64,000 nucleotides of DNA from Agrocybe praecox (taxonomy: Eukaryota; Basidiomycota; Agaricomycetes; Agaricales; Agrocybaceae), in contig OZ024849.1 in the NCBI GenBank assembly GCA_964017145.1, positions 1,984,001 to 2,048,000 of the forward strand, given 5' to 3'. Shown piece by piece: positions 46,122 through 57,964 of the stretch (positions are counted from its first letter, which is position 1; every line of letters starts with the position of its first letter). Position numbers and translations under genes: made by a program. Below the pieces are notes generated by a model, which saw nothing but the letters and a program-made list of their open reading frames with translations, did not search any database and was not told the origin of the DNA.

Positions 46122-48110
46122 TATTGAGTTTGATCGAAAATCGAAAATCTTCCCTGTACACCCTCTCTTCCAGATTGTTTCCGTTTCTTCTCACATAAGT
46201 ATAGCTTCCTTTTCTTGCTTCCCTCTTCTCTCCTATCCATGCTCCCATCCAGTCGATAATTCAAAATTTGCCCGTATTCCGGTCAAGTCTGGATCCTCCG
46301 TCTTCCATCCTCCATTCGGCTAGGTATTATAGGAAGAATGAAATTGGAACTAAAACGGAGAATGGCGCCTTGGCTTGGAGGAGACAGACGACTTCAAGCA
46401 GCAGCTGGACCATGGACGGAGGATAGGAAGGAAGGAGAGAGGCGATGACGATGATGACAACGACGACGACGACGGCATGTCACTTTAACCGAAATTTGGC
46501 CCATCAAAAAATTCAACGATCGGTACCAATACTTCTTATCTCCGATACTTGGACGTCAGACTCCCCTGAGCCAGCCGGCCCATCATTTCCTCTCATTCAC
46601 ACCGAAGGGAAGATGATTCGACTCTCCCCTCCGAGCACCCTACGATGTACGAGCGAAAACGAGCGAGGAGTGGGTGGGGATTGATAAAAATTTAAAGGAG
46701 GGTGTGGAAAGTGCACGTAGAGTATTGGAATTACTTCCCTTTCTTTTCCACATTCCTTTTCCCCTTCTGTCTCTTATCTTTCCCGTCCCTTCCCTCCCTC
46801 CTTTCTTTCCCCTCCCTCTCTGCGCCTCCTCCCACTCCGCCATCCCGATCTCAGCAGCGCTTACAATTCCACTGTGTAAAACCCCCCGTATCCCTTGACT
46901 GGCCTATTGTGTCACCTCGTATTTGTTTACGAATACGGCATAGATTGATTTAGCGCGCTTCGTAGGTTGCGTCGATCTCCGTCGGTTACCCTCACCGTAC
47001 ACCCTCGCGTGGATCCTCTCGACACCCCAGCACAGTTCATCTCATCATGCACCTATCTATGTCTTGTGTGTAAGATGCTATGGTGTCTCCTACTTCGATC
47101 GTGCTTTCACTCAGACTAGGCTAGGCTCTTCAACTTCATCCTGTCGTCCCACTCTCCCACTCCTCTTATTCCCCTCTCTGATCACTCCGCTCTGCACCCT
47201 ATCTCTCTGTTCCCGGTCTTGGTCCCGGTCTCGGTACTGGACGATTTGCGAAATGTTTAACGTTTAAAACCTATACCAACATCGCTTCTCGCTAAGTCCT
47301 GCTGCTGCTGCTCTCGCTCAGCACTCAAGCTGGTGTTCCTCATATTCCAACTCTCCGAATCTGATTTCTGAGCTACAGTAGCTACGTAGCTCACGCGCCA
47401 ACGCAACATTGGCAAGAAGTTGGAGTTGGAGTTGGTGATAATAATCACGAAAAATTGCCAGCTCGAGCGCTTGGACTTGGGTTTGGGTTTGGACTTGTTA
47501 GAGACGATTGGGCCTGGGATTGGGATTGGGGTGATGTCCATGAATGAATTGACGGTCGTGGGTTGTAATGCGTAATGCTGGTGTTTGGCGCTCGGCTTAG
47601 CGCTCGGCTTAGCGCTCGGCTTAGCGCTCGGCTTAGCGCTAGACTAAGCAAACACAAAACGCCATCAATTCTAATTTTTTCTTCACTATCTGTCCTATGC
47701 CATTCGTCCGACTGACTCATCAATGCATCATGGCTGATCTTCTTCTGTACTTTATTTCAAACCAACGGTTACTGGGACCTGTTGCCTGCCTCCATGCTGG
47801 TTTTTATTATTATCGCTCATCTCCCGGTGAACGAACGGTCCTCGAACTATCAAATTTGAAAGCCTATATATACGTATGTGAACTCTACCGATAACAAGCT
47901 ACCCGCGACTAAGAGTCTTGAAGGTGCATGTATGTACACTGTGTGCGGCCGCGTGTCATTCATCTCATCTCAATTCAGCTCGGTCTGTTTGGCGGTCGTG
48001 CAGGAAGTCGTGCAGGTACGCAGTCCCGAGTTGTATGTTCGTATGTACGCGACTCTACTCTATCGACATCACATAATGGACATATCGAACGTACTACCTG
48101 CCTGACCCTT
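46122..48110. repeat. dispersed block Z, copy 3
   Basis: Begins inside the block relative to copies 1 and 2, at gagtttgatcgaaaatc, so its left third is absent. It continues through the pyrimidine-rich core to about 46900 and the right half to about 48110. A perfect 12-bp tandem repeat, cgctcggcttag times four, lies at 47589-47636. No gene is supported. Confidence 0.6.
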
Positions 48111-49479
48111 TTTCTGGGTTCTGGGTTCTGCCGCCTTGGTGCTGGGTGCTGGTGCGGGGCTTGTTCCGTTCACTGCATCCTGCCTCCTATATATGCATGT
48201 TTATTCCCCGTCCTCCCAAAATTTCCCTTCCTAGCACTTCATCCCAGTGACAGTACTCAATATTCAGGGTGTATCGTAATTCTATGATTCAATAGGATAT
48301 TAAATAACATTGATTAGAGCAGAGGATTCAAAACACAAAAATTATGATTAGTACAAAACATACAGCAAGAATTGGATCGAAGCGAAGAGGGAACGAAAAT
48401 AAGCGGAAATAAATAAATAGAAGAACAGAGACAGAGAACAGAGCGGAGAAAACAGAGAAATTAAGCATGAGAGCAATAAAAAGCATACAGAAAGAAAGAA
48501 AACATGACTATACTATTACAAAAGGAAAGAAAAAGTACGACGAGAGAGCAAATAGGCAGAGAGGAATTCAAAAGAATGTAGGGAAAGGAAATCTAGATCT
48601 GATGCAGACGTGTACCAGAAACACATACATATGCAAAGCCAACCTCGTTCTAGGACTTCGCTGGCCTGCAAGGTCACTATTGAATATTGACACTTGAAGA
48701 GAAACGAGTCGAAAGGGAAAGGTAAATTTAGGTGGCAGACGGCATACGGCAATTATGGCAAGTGTGAATTTTGAAAGGGGCATAAAGATTTTTCACCACT
48801 ATTCGAGAGGTGTCAGGTTGGCCGTTGAATTCGGGAGAAGATGAGAGTTGCTTACAGACATCGTACATAAACGATATACACAAAAGTTGAGCACAGAGAT
48901 AGCGATAGTGGTTCTGACTCTGCGAATCCATGTGTTCGAAGATGAGCTACACAGAGTGGATGGTAAGAATCAAATGGCTCTGCGAATATAGAACAGAATT
49001 ATGTACATACCCAGCTAACTCTTACTGGCCGTGTTCCTCCATAGGGTGCACTCCAAGCGTGGATGTATCTACTATCGACCTCCTGGCGTACTGTGGTAAC
49101 TGTCGAGGTCGGTCCATTGAGGACTAAGGAAAAGTCAAGTGATTAACGCAAATGATGGCGCAAACCATGCGTTATCGTGCTTGTCGTCGCTGTTGAGGCC
49201 GAGGAGCGACGGTCCCGGATGGGGGCACTTGACAGTGTACTCGACAATCTGTCGGGGTAGCAACATGCTCAATTGCTTTTCAACTTCCCGCTTGCACTCG
49301 GGCTTGCCAACACAGATGCAGGGTTTGCTGGTGAGCCTGGGGCGATGTGGTAACCGTCGAGGCTGAGTTTCCGCGAGTTGCAGGACCCAGTGGCGAAAAC
49401 CGTGCCATTACAGCGATCCTAGTAGTGTCCGTGCTGTCGTCGGTACGTATCGTATATATACGTGTGTATGCGTTCATGG
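48111..49479. other. unassigned, purine-rich then duplicated
   Basis: 48330-48740 is purine-rich on the plus strand, without a gene. A short part, about 48960-49040, resembles 8960-9040 beside family X (gctgcgaatat, cataccca, ccgtgttc), which suggests that the X unit once extended this far. The rest was not recognised. Confidence 0.4.
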
Positions 49480-49950
49480 GATTCGCTGATTCGTCCCCTA
49501 TTCCTTTCCACACTAGCAGCTGAAGCCTAACTCCTGCTCGCCGCAGCCAAACAGCAAGAAACCCGTGCTGTTTATCGGTCATTGACCGAGAAGACTTCTA
49601 GCCAAATCAGCGCCGGTAATTTGAGTGTACATCGCGATTCGTTGCAAAAGAGTACGTACTGCTGACGAGTACGAATTGGCCTGAATTATCGTCCTTCGCC
49701 TTCCTTTGTCGACTTCTCAAGATCAGTGAGCAAATGATGCCGAACGCCAGCCAAAACCTTGAATCGAGGGTGAATGCTTTGAGAATTTGGGGTGAGGGGT
49801 TTACACGCGAGGCTGGCTGAGAGCGCAAGTGTGGCCGTTGATCAGAGCAACCTCCGCGAAAAAATATATCGAACGTTCACATCCTAGAGAAATGGGAAGC
49901 GCAAGCCTTTAAAACAAGTTGTGAGTCGGTGAGGTGTTCGTGTTTGTCAC
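49480..49950. repeat. dispersed block Y, copy 2
   Basis: Aligns with 15200-15880. Here it lies directly before family X copy 2. Confidence 0.55.
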
Positions 49951-51049
49951 CCGTCGAATGAAAGTCGGAAGGAACGCCGGTGTTGAAAATCGTTAATCAT
50001 TGAGCGTGAAGGACCGACTTTCAGGTTGAACCAATGTTTGAGATTGAGAAATGGGAATGATGCGAGGCGGAAGCGGACAACAGTCGACGGCGACGGCGAT
50101 GGAGGCACGACGACGCGCTGAGCGGCAGCAGCAGACAAACGTGTAGGGATCATCCTCTCCCGTTCCCGTTGCAATGAACAGAGGCCGAATCCTTGCTCAC
50201 GCGCCTGTGCCACATCGGCATTGGTGCTCGGAACGGTGAAACTAAGACTGGCCTGAGCTTACGCGAGGTGCAACGACGACGACAATTTGGTCTTGTTCGG
50301 CTTCGTAAAGGGATGAGGTTGAGTTGAGCGAAGGAGTGCGTGTGTGGGTGGATTTGTACGATGAGGAATAAGATGCGTGCAAAGAGGAGATGGATGTCGG
50401 TCATGTGGAGGTGGAAGATGACGAGATCGACTTCGCGGAAAGAAGTGGACGAAGCGGAGAAAGTGGACCTGAAAGACGAAGCGAAGACCCTTGAGGCTGA
50501 GTGTGAGAGTATGCGTACGACGACAGCGACGACGAGGGCAGAGCGACCGGGCGTTTCCTGCTGCTTGGTTTTTGGCTTGAGGTGTTTTTCGGTGCGGGCG
50601 AGTATGAGGGGGTGAGAGGATGAGGAGGGGTGAGAAAAGAGGGTAAGAGTGGATGAGGGAGAGGGACAAGGAATAGGAACAGGATCGACCGCGGACAGGT
50701 CAAAGTCAAAGTCTACTTTGACGCTGACTTGCATCGTTTCGTTCGTGTTGCTGGTGATAGTGGTACTCTGTCCTTTTCCTTTTGCGTCGGTCGTAGTTTT
50801 GGTTTTGATGGATCGAGAACCAAATCGAAGGGGGGAAAAGCTGGGATTGGAACCACTATGCGCATGCGCAGAGGCCAGATTCAACGTAAGCGGAGAGAGC
50901 GACTTGCGCGTAAGGCGATGTTGGAGTCTGTGAGGTGAAGTTGATGTTGATTTCCCTGTTATCGTCGTCGTTGAGGATGATGGTGATGCAGATGCGGGGT
51001 ATGCTGACATTTGCAGGTGCTGACAAACGGGGGCTGCGCTACTCTCCAT
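49950..51049 (-). pseudogene. family X, long form, copy 2
   Basis: A 299-codon frame starts at 51049 (MESSAAPVCQHLQMSAYPAS) and has the best N-terminus of the family, through LTRKSLSPLTLNLASAHAHS and VKVDFDFDLSAV. Compared with the 62-kb copy, the Ser-rich middle is read in a different frame after LSAV, which indicates indels. The signature near the end reads HRRVSKDSASVHCNGNG. The C-terminal helix and PPPY region seen at 9.3-9.7 kb are missing, replaced by unrelated sequence near 50030. Probably a truncated pseudogene. Confidence 0.45.
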
Positions 51050-51309
51050 GAGACAACTGTACGCGACTCCGCTGCGTGTGGTGCTCGTGCTTGGGTAATA
51101 CGTAGGGTAAGCTGCGGGCTGTCTGTCTGTCGGCTATGCGGGTTGTATCGTGTCGGGCACGTTGTATTGCCTCGTTGTAATTGGCTTCTGTGGAAAAAAA
51201 CGCAACGACGTCCAGGCGGAAAGGGTGGGTTGAGGTTAACAGAACCCGAGAGGTGCTTTCAACTACAAAGAAATGAAAAGAAAGAATAAAATCAGGTATA
51301 CGCAGCACG

Positions 51310-51831
51310 ACATGGATTTAGATCTGTACCTAGACCTGCGCATGCGCCCCTGAGAGAAAAACGGTAGTCGATGGCGATGGCGATGGAGGCAAGACGTGCT
51401 GCGCTGCAGAAAAAGGCGTTGGCTTCCTCTTCTGCGACTGAGCCATCCTCTCCCTCTCCCTCTCCTGCGATTCTCCACGCCCATGCCCACCAACACGATT
51501 CCGATTCGCGAGGGGAGTAGCGAAAACGATAGGTATCCTAGCGCCCAACCCGCCCACACCCATGTTCGCGTTCGCGTTCCCGTGCCATTGGACAGAACCC
51601 GAGGCCTTCCTCACGCGCCTCTGTGTCGATGCCGATGGGTTAGCATTGGTGGTGATACCAGCCTGAGCATGCGCGAGGAGTAGCGATTTGTTCCTCGCGA
51701 GGGGGTGAGTGTGACTTGAGCGGAGGAGTGCGTGCGTTTGTGTGGGTGTGCTGGCGCTGGTTCGTGTGTTGGTGGATATTGCTAGCCGAGGCTTCGTTCA
51801 GAAACGTGACACGTCTGGTTTTTGCAGTCAC
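51310..51831 (-). pseudogene. family X, short form, copy 2 (frameshifted)
   Basis: Starts MTAKTRRVTFLNEA at 51831 but is interrupted. The signature TQRRVRKASGSVQWHGN and the GGHGRGESQERERERMAQ stretch lie in another frame (51330-51614). It is parallel to 11128-11613 and 63250-63741. Confidence 0.45.
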
Positions 51832-52741
51832 GGAGTGTCACAAAGAACTTTAAACACTGTTGACGCTCGCCGAATTCGAGGAAATTTAAATCGGCTCATA
51901 CCAAAGATAAGACACATGTACAGCGGTAATGACACGGCGCGCACGTACACGTCTGGTTGAAGATTATTGCGCGCTGAACCCCCGTTCCCTCCTAGTAAAG
52001 GCGAGTGTACAACCTTCGATGGGATGCCAACTTACTTCGCCATCTCGCCTCAAAAATTGCACTTTGAATTCTCATGTACCGTTCCTCCCTCACCTCGAGT
52101 ACAATCAGGCTGTCTATATGCACCGCTTGCGAACTGTGGTGTGGGTGTGTATCTATTCATTGACTGAACAGGTATCGGAAAACTCCTATATATGTCAGGT
52201 AGTAACATCCCTCAAGGTCCAGCTGAAGATAAAGCTTACTCCGTTCATTGAGGCTTCGAGTTCCAGCCGGGATTGATTTGATAGCTCAATATAGGTAACA
52301 GATATTAACAACTGCATTAGAAGATAACATATGTATACTAGTGAACTGTTCGGGATTTGAGTTGAGAAGTGATCTCAGATCTCTCTTCAGGATAGGATGG
52401 TGTCGGGAATTATGCATATGAGATGAATGCCTAGAAGCTCCCTTGGAGGTCTTACTATTATGGGCCAAGACCATCGCGATATCGAAGCGTATGGCGCCTA
52501 AAACCATTGGAAATGAATAAAACTACGAGACTTGGCCTCACTTTCCGTGCTTGTGCTGATAGCACCAGTTGGATGGTCAATCTCTTTTGAGACTGGATAG
52601 TACCAATGTCACATGGCTCGCTCTCGTCGATGCGCAAAGTGTACCATGACAACTTGATTCAAGCCTTCAGAATAGACGCTCGTAATAGTACTTAAAGGCA
52701 GCGACCACTTGACTTAGGGTACTACAGAACCACATTCCATT
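51832..52741. repeat. duplicated upstream region of TM copy 3
   Basis: Aligns with 11640-12557. No gene is supported; it probably carries the promoter of the TM gene. Confidence 0.6.
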
Positions 52742-54034
52742 ATGTCTTCCCAGGACAATGACATCTACCCCGTAACACTTCAAGAAACCTTTATTAGCAG
52801 TAACTTAAGTTCAACATTGTTGTTTCTATTTCTTGGAGGTAAGTAACACCTTTATGGAACGTAACGTGGCTGAATAATTGTATATAGGAGCATATATTGG
52901 GTTTTATTTGATAACCTTCCAAATTTATTGTGGGGGTATGCTGCGTGAGGGAGACATGAAATGCTAATCAATTTACAGCACGCAGATCCCAGCGAGGTCG
53001 ACGAGTGGTTACTAGCGTTCTTGCAGGACTGTTTGGTTGCACTCTTGGAATTTTGATTGTTCAATGGGTTTATACAGCTACTTGCTTCGCAGGAGCAGAG
53101 GCCAACATGAGATACGATACCTTTTATTTGACCGTGTCTGACCAGGCTACCCCCGCAGTAGATATCACAACCAAAATACTTTCAGGCTTAGGTCAGGTTC
53201 TTGCTGATGGTTTGCTGGTAAATATTGTATCAGCTGTATTACTTCATGTTGCTGACAAGAATCTTAGATATGGCGTTCCTGGCACCTCTTTCGCGACCGG
53301 AAAAACATCACACTTGCATTTCTGGGCATTTATATTGTTGAAATTGGTAATTCCGGTGTCACTGTGTATTCCAAATTTTACATTGATATAGTTTTACAGT
53401 GATGACCATTACAGCTATTATCATGGATTTTCTCATTTACCTAGACCCACTGCGCTATCAGATAGATCAATTTGTGCAGCAGTACAACATCGTGTATGCG
53501 ACTAGCCAGTGTGTGACAGCTGCAACAAGTATGATTGTGTCCCTTGCAATTGGAATGAAAATATATTCCTCAACAACCATGGATCCCAAGGCTCGAAGAA
53601 AATACATGCACATCGTTGAAATAACAATAGGGTCGTCAGCTTTATACTCCTGCTCAACATTGACGACGGCAATTACTCAGTTCGTCAATAGTAGCCCCAC
53701 GTTGTCGGCATATACAGCATCTGTCTCCAATGCAGAAGCATACATCAATGCGATTACGTATATCACAACTGTAAGTTGATCATGAATCACCTTCTGGAGG
53801 CTCTCTGATCACCCTGAATCGATTTGATAGGCATTTGCACCGACCCTCATGGTCGTCCGTCTTGAATTGGCAAAGAAGAATCCAACCGAGGAGTCTTCAA
53901 CCACTATGAACTCATTACCAAATGATGACATCCTTGGTTCATTTGCAGCTGCACCTCAAGATCACAACAGCTCTGATATCCAAGAAGTACCTCTTGATGT
54001 TAAAAACATCCGAAATCCTACTGAAGAAGTCTAA
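52742..54034 (+). CDS. seven-TM fungal membrane protein, copy 3 (best preserved)
   Basis: The ATG at 52742 begins MSSQDNDIYPVTLQETF. Introns are 52839-52887 (49 nt), 52936-52978 (43 nt, donor GTATGC, branch TGCTAATC, acceptor TTACAG), 53218-53267 (50 nt), 53347-53399 (53 nt) and 53771-53830 (60 nt). All keep one frame to the stop at 54032. The product has about seven helices: AYIGFYLITFQIYCGG, SVLAGLFGCTLGILIVQWVY, KILSGLGQVLADGLLIW, ITLAFLGIYIVEIV, TITAIIMDFLIYL, CVTAATSMIVSLAIGMKIY and ALYSCSTLTTAITQF. A Ser/Asp/Glu-rich cytoplasmic tail follows. Without the third intron the frame reads into an extended false ORF (53005-53391), so the intron, not the ORF, should be trusted. It is the only copy whose second-intron donor is intact, so it may be the functional member. 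No function is known. Confidence 0.8.
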
Positions 54035-57000
54035 GATACATACAGTACGGGCTATACATTCATTATTAACGTCTTTTTCTCAAATTTGGTATTACCCATA
54101 GCTTCTTCCTTGCCTCAGCGTCGTCCACGGTCCTTATCTTGCAATCATGCATATTTAATCACATCAGTGCCACCGTCTCTTTGTATGTAATTCGCAAGGC
54201 TTTCTAGCATCCTGATACCCTAATTTAACACATGCTTCTACCTTTACTTGTAGTAATGGATTCTCCCACAAATATATCTACAATTCCGCGCTAAAACGTC
54301 AAAGAAAAACAAGCCAGTAATTGCGGTCTCCTCTGACCACATAGAATTTGTTAGGGTTCCGCGATGTCATGTATAAACGGTCCAGCACCCTCGACCCCCA
54401 AAATAACAACATTGGTATGTATGGTCATATATGCATGTAATTATCGATATGAATAGAGAGCGAGAGGGGGATGGACTCCGGGTGACACAACGTATATCCG
54501 AATCCCATATTCTCGGTGTTGCTGGCAAACGTGGAAATAAGTAAGAGAAGTGGTAGAAAGAGGAAGAGAAGCACTAAGGCAGAAGACAGCAAGAAGACAA
54601 AGAGACGGCGTAGTTAGTTGACGAAGGAAGGTTGAGCGCTGAGCGCTGAGCAGCACTCTTTGCGCAATCGGTATGGATAAATTTAGATGATCTATGAAGC
54701 TCCGACAACACCGATTAAACTCCGCTAGGCGACGGCACAAAATCGGCCATGAGAATTTATCCAAGTTAGGGGGTTTGCTTTCTCGTTCACGCCTCCCTTT
54801 TGTTTCTTCCCCTCTGTATTCAATTTTCTCTCATTAATCTAACCATGCACATATGTATTCTTCGAGGCGGACCTATATCGAACCATATTGGCGTTCAATC
54901 TGTGCATATTTCCGAAATTTATCCCTAACGTGAGTTGGTTATATTATTTTCCGTTCCACATCCTCTCTTTACTTGCTCTCAATTTCACCTTCCTCTTTCT
55001 TTTGCGGCCATCTTGCTGATAAAACTTGTGCAGATCGTCTATCTTGTATTACATCGGCCGGTCAAGCATCAACTATCCGCTCTTCGAAGTGAGAAACCTC
55101 AACGCATCGTCTGCACGGCTATCGTCCTTGTCAATGTGTTGTCGCTCAAAACGCTTGTAGGTCTTCTTTAATTTCCTGCATTTGCACTAGAATCAATACG
55201 TGCTGCAAGGATAGACTGGAAGACCTTAGAAATTACGCGCAGTGTTCGATTGGGTGATTGGGCGGTGTTTTGGATTGGGGGCATTTTATCGGGTTGTGTG
55301 GGCAAAGAAGGTTTTGGAGTGAACATATACGCCCTCCCTTGCGTCTTCGGTTGATCTCTGTGCGCACCGCTCTCCTCCTCGTCGGGATCCGCGACCCACC
55401 CTCGTGAATCTCGTTACCTTCAACGTCTTGGCCATCTCCCCTCATTTTCCCCTTGTTTTCCACCACTTAGCGACGCTCAGGCTCCTACGTGCACATTAAA
55501 TTCAGACGCGGACGCGGAATTCGATCTATCAACATTCAACATTCAATATTCAACTCAGATGACCCTCACGCTCCTTTTCGCGCCTCTTGCTTGCTCTCGC
55601 CTGCCTCCGTCAAAACCCACAGTAACCCAGAACGCAAACACGAACGCGACGATTGGTATCGTCAACGGGCGCGCCATTTCCCGTCGTCATCCTCATTCTC
55701 CTCCCACGAACAATCCACCAATGCTCCTTCGCCCACTTCTCGGGTTTTCCCCATCTCAATCATCCCCATCTCCACCTTCCTGTTTCGCCTTCCCTCTTGT
55801 TCCATCCGACTCTCCATCAAACTCGCCCTAAGGCCTAATGTTTCGCTCCCACAAATCTCAACGTCAGTTACGAACCACTCCGGGCTCTCCAAACGCGTGT
55901 TCACGTCGGTATGACGGTCCCGCCTGTCCCTTGTCGTCACTTGCGACTCGCGTCTGCGGCATTTTTTGGCTCTACGAACGCCGTCGCGTCCCCGAGAGTG
56001 CAACCATATGGGAGTTTGTCGCATTGGACACTTAACCTAGGGGGGCTGGGCGGTGTTTGGAGTTGGGGTGGTTTATTCGGTGATTTTAGCGAACTTGGTC
56101 CCGGCACTTGGGGGGTATGAGCTGAGGAGGGATAGTGAGGTTGGAAGGACGGGTTGAGGAGACGGGTGTTTAGGAGATCTTGAGGAGGAAGAGTCACGAT
56201 GGAGAGTGGTGCATAACGTTCCAACTCATCTATTAGGCTGGCACCTTCAAATTGAACGCTGCGTTTACCAACACCACCAATCAAAAGCATCAATGATGCC
56301 ATGGCCTCCTCCCTTTCTTCTCGGCGACAACAAGTTGCGTAATAATACGACCCTCCCATGTGTCCCCTCTCTCCTGCTAGTTGTCGCCACCTCGCGACAC
56401 CGTCTGTGTCGCCGTCGTCTTTCCCACCTCCCATAGCCCACTTCGAGGTTCGAACCTCGAACCTCTATCTCCAACATCACATTCAGGTCGAATACGGAAG
56501 CGTACGTTAATATATTCCAGTACCTTCTCTTCCCTACCTGTCTCTCTCCAGACTACCATCAACAAGATAAATCCCTATCATCACCATCACCGCCAGGAGC
56601 ACCAACACTAAGCGCGTCAACGCTCTTCACCCCACACCTTTCGAACATCAATTATATGCCCGCGTGAAACCCCAACGCACAAACGCACCGTCTCCTTGGC
56701 AAGTGCGGTTGTGGATCTATTATACCTCTCAGAGTCATAGGCCTTGGCTGATGCTGACGGTACGTCTTCTGCAATATTCTAAAGTTGAATTAGAGTCTTA
56801 ATTTGCATGGATAGGCGCGAATACGAAAGACAGTATTCGGTCGAGAATATCTGTTTTTAGCCATCCAAATTGTGACCGGATGTTCTGGGTGTTCTCGAGG
56901 TGTTTGGACCTCGCGCGCTTTATTGGGCTGCGTGCGAGAAGTTTGGTCTCTCGACCTCCGTTCTTTCCCCCTTGTTGTCGTTGCGCATCACCTTCACCGC

Positions 57001-57406
57001 CATCACCATCTCTAGTTCCTCTCTTTTTGTCAGACAAGCGACGACGGCGTTCCACATCTCAGATGGTCGGTGGCAGTACCGTCTGCGTGGTAGTAGTGGA
57101 ACGGAGGAGGACGAATAGAATGGCGCAGCGGCAGTATGTAGGATTTACAGAACTATCCATGGTATGGTAATATGCATCCGTAGCTCGCGGGAAGAAAGGG
57201 AGGATCGAAGGAGGATCCAAAAAAAATGAGCTCTCGAGACTTCAGCCGAGTGTATACTATATGCTTAATTTCGCATTCGAAACAAATTAGACGTTGGACC
57301 AGAAGTTAACATATGTTGTATGATCATGAATGTTTGAATTTGTGGACGATGCCGATGGTGATGTATATGGTTAGCGGTATGTACCAGATACTTATCGATA
57401 TCCTTT
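54035..57406. other. intergenic with degenerate sequence
   Basis: The TM flank similarity stops sharply at about 54360 (gaatttgttagggttcc). Beyond it are a triple gagcgctgagcgctgag motif (54633-54650), pyrimidine-rich DNA and ORFs on both strands. Candidates include 55489-55914 and 55911-56120 on plus, and 55937-56434 and 56798-57055 on minus. None has a recognisable domain or a consistent exon chain. A palindrome gaggttcgaacctc lies near 56446. Confidence 0.4.
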
Positions 57407-57410
57407 ATAC

Positions 57411-57868
57411 TGAAACGATGGTGATCGTTGTGAGTTCGGGTGAAGAGGGGAGACGAGGCGGAATCGTCTCGGGGGTCCTAAACCTCTTGGTGATGATGTT
57501 ATGGGTAGGGAACGAAAAGGATGGTTCTGGGACGTTGCGTATATCACTAACGAGTGTGAGTCAGGTACATAACTTCTGCTGGGGAGTACAGACAAGTAGA
57601 ACTACGTTTATATATGTAATTCTACCTGTATCAATACTCAGGGGGTAAGATAAGAAATCAAATCGAATGGGAAAGGTTTATTTAAGCGAAAAGAAGTTTT
57701 TCTAAGAGAAATTAAACAAGCGACGGAGAACCCTTAAGGGTGCCTCGCTGGCAGAAAGGAAAATAAACTAAATAAAAGGGGGGAATGATTTCGGTCCGAA
57801 ATGTTGGCTGTGCATCGAGATGGCGTGTTTGTGTCGGTTTCGGGCGCAGGCAAGGTGCATACCTTACA
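57411..57868 (-). repeat. 3' LTR of the Gag-only element
   Basis: 458 bp, the same length as the right LTR. It contains a TATA-like word (cgtttatatatgt on plus, 57606-57617) that on the minus strand reads acatatataaacg. Confidence 0.9.
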
Positions 57869-57964
57869 TCTCCCGGGGACTTCGAATGCTGACTTCCACG
57901 TCAGCCAATCCGTGGTCAAAAATTTAATAAGTGGAAAAATAAAATATGTCGGCGAGGTCGAAGG

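Noticed and set aside
53005..53391. 128-codon plus-strand ORF reading through ADGLLVNIVSAVLL
   Set aside because: The GTAAATATTG...ATCTTAG segment is an intron. Splicing gives the family motif ADGLLIWRSWH, and two paralogues carry a stop inside the same intron.
56446..56470. tRNA gene suggested by a ggttcgaacctc B-box-like word
   Set aside because: The word is part of a palindrome, and no A box, anticodon arm or acceptor stem could be folded around it.
57313..57648. 111-codon plus-strand ORF, repeated at 61009-61239
   Set aside because: It lies in the LTRs, antisense to the element, and is duplicated only because the LTRs are identical.
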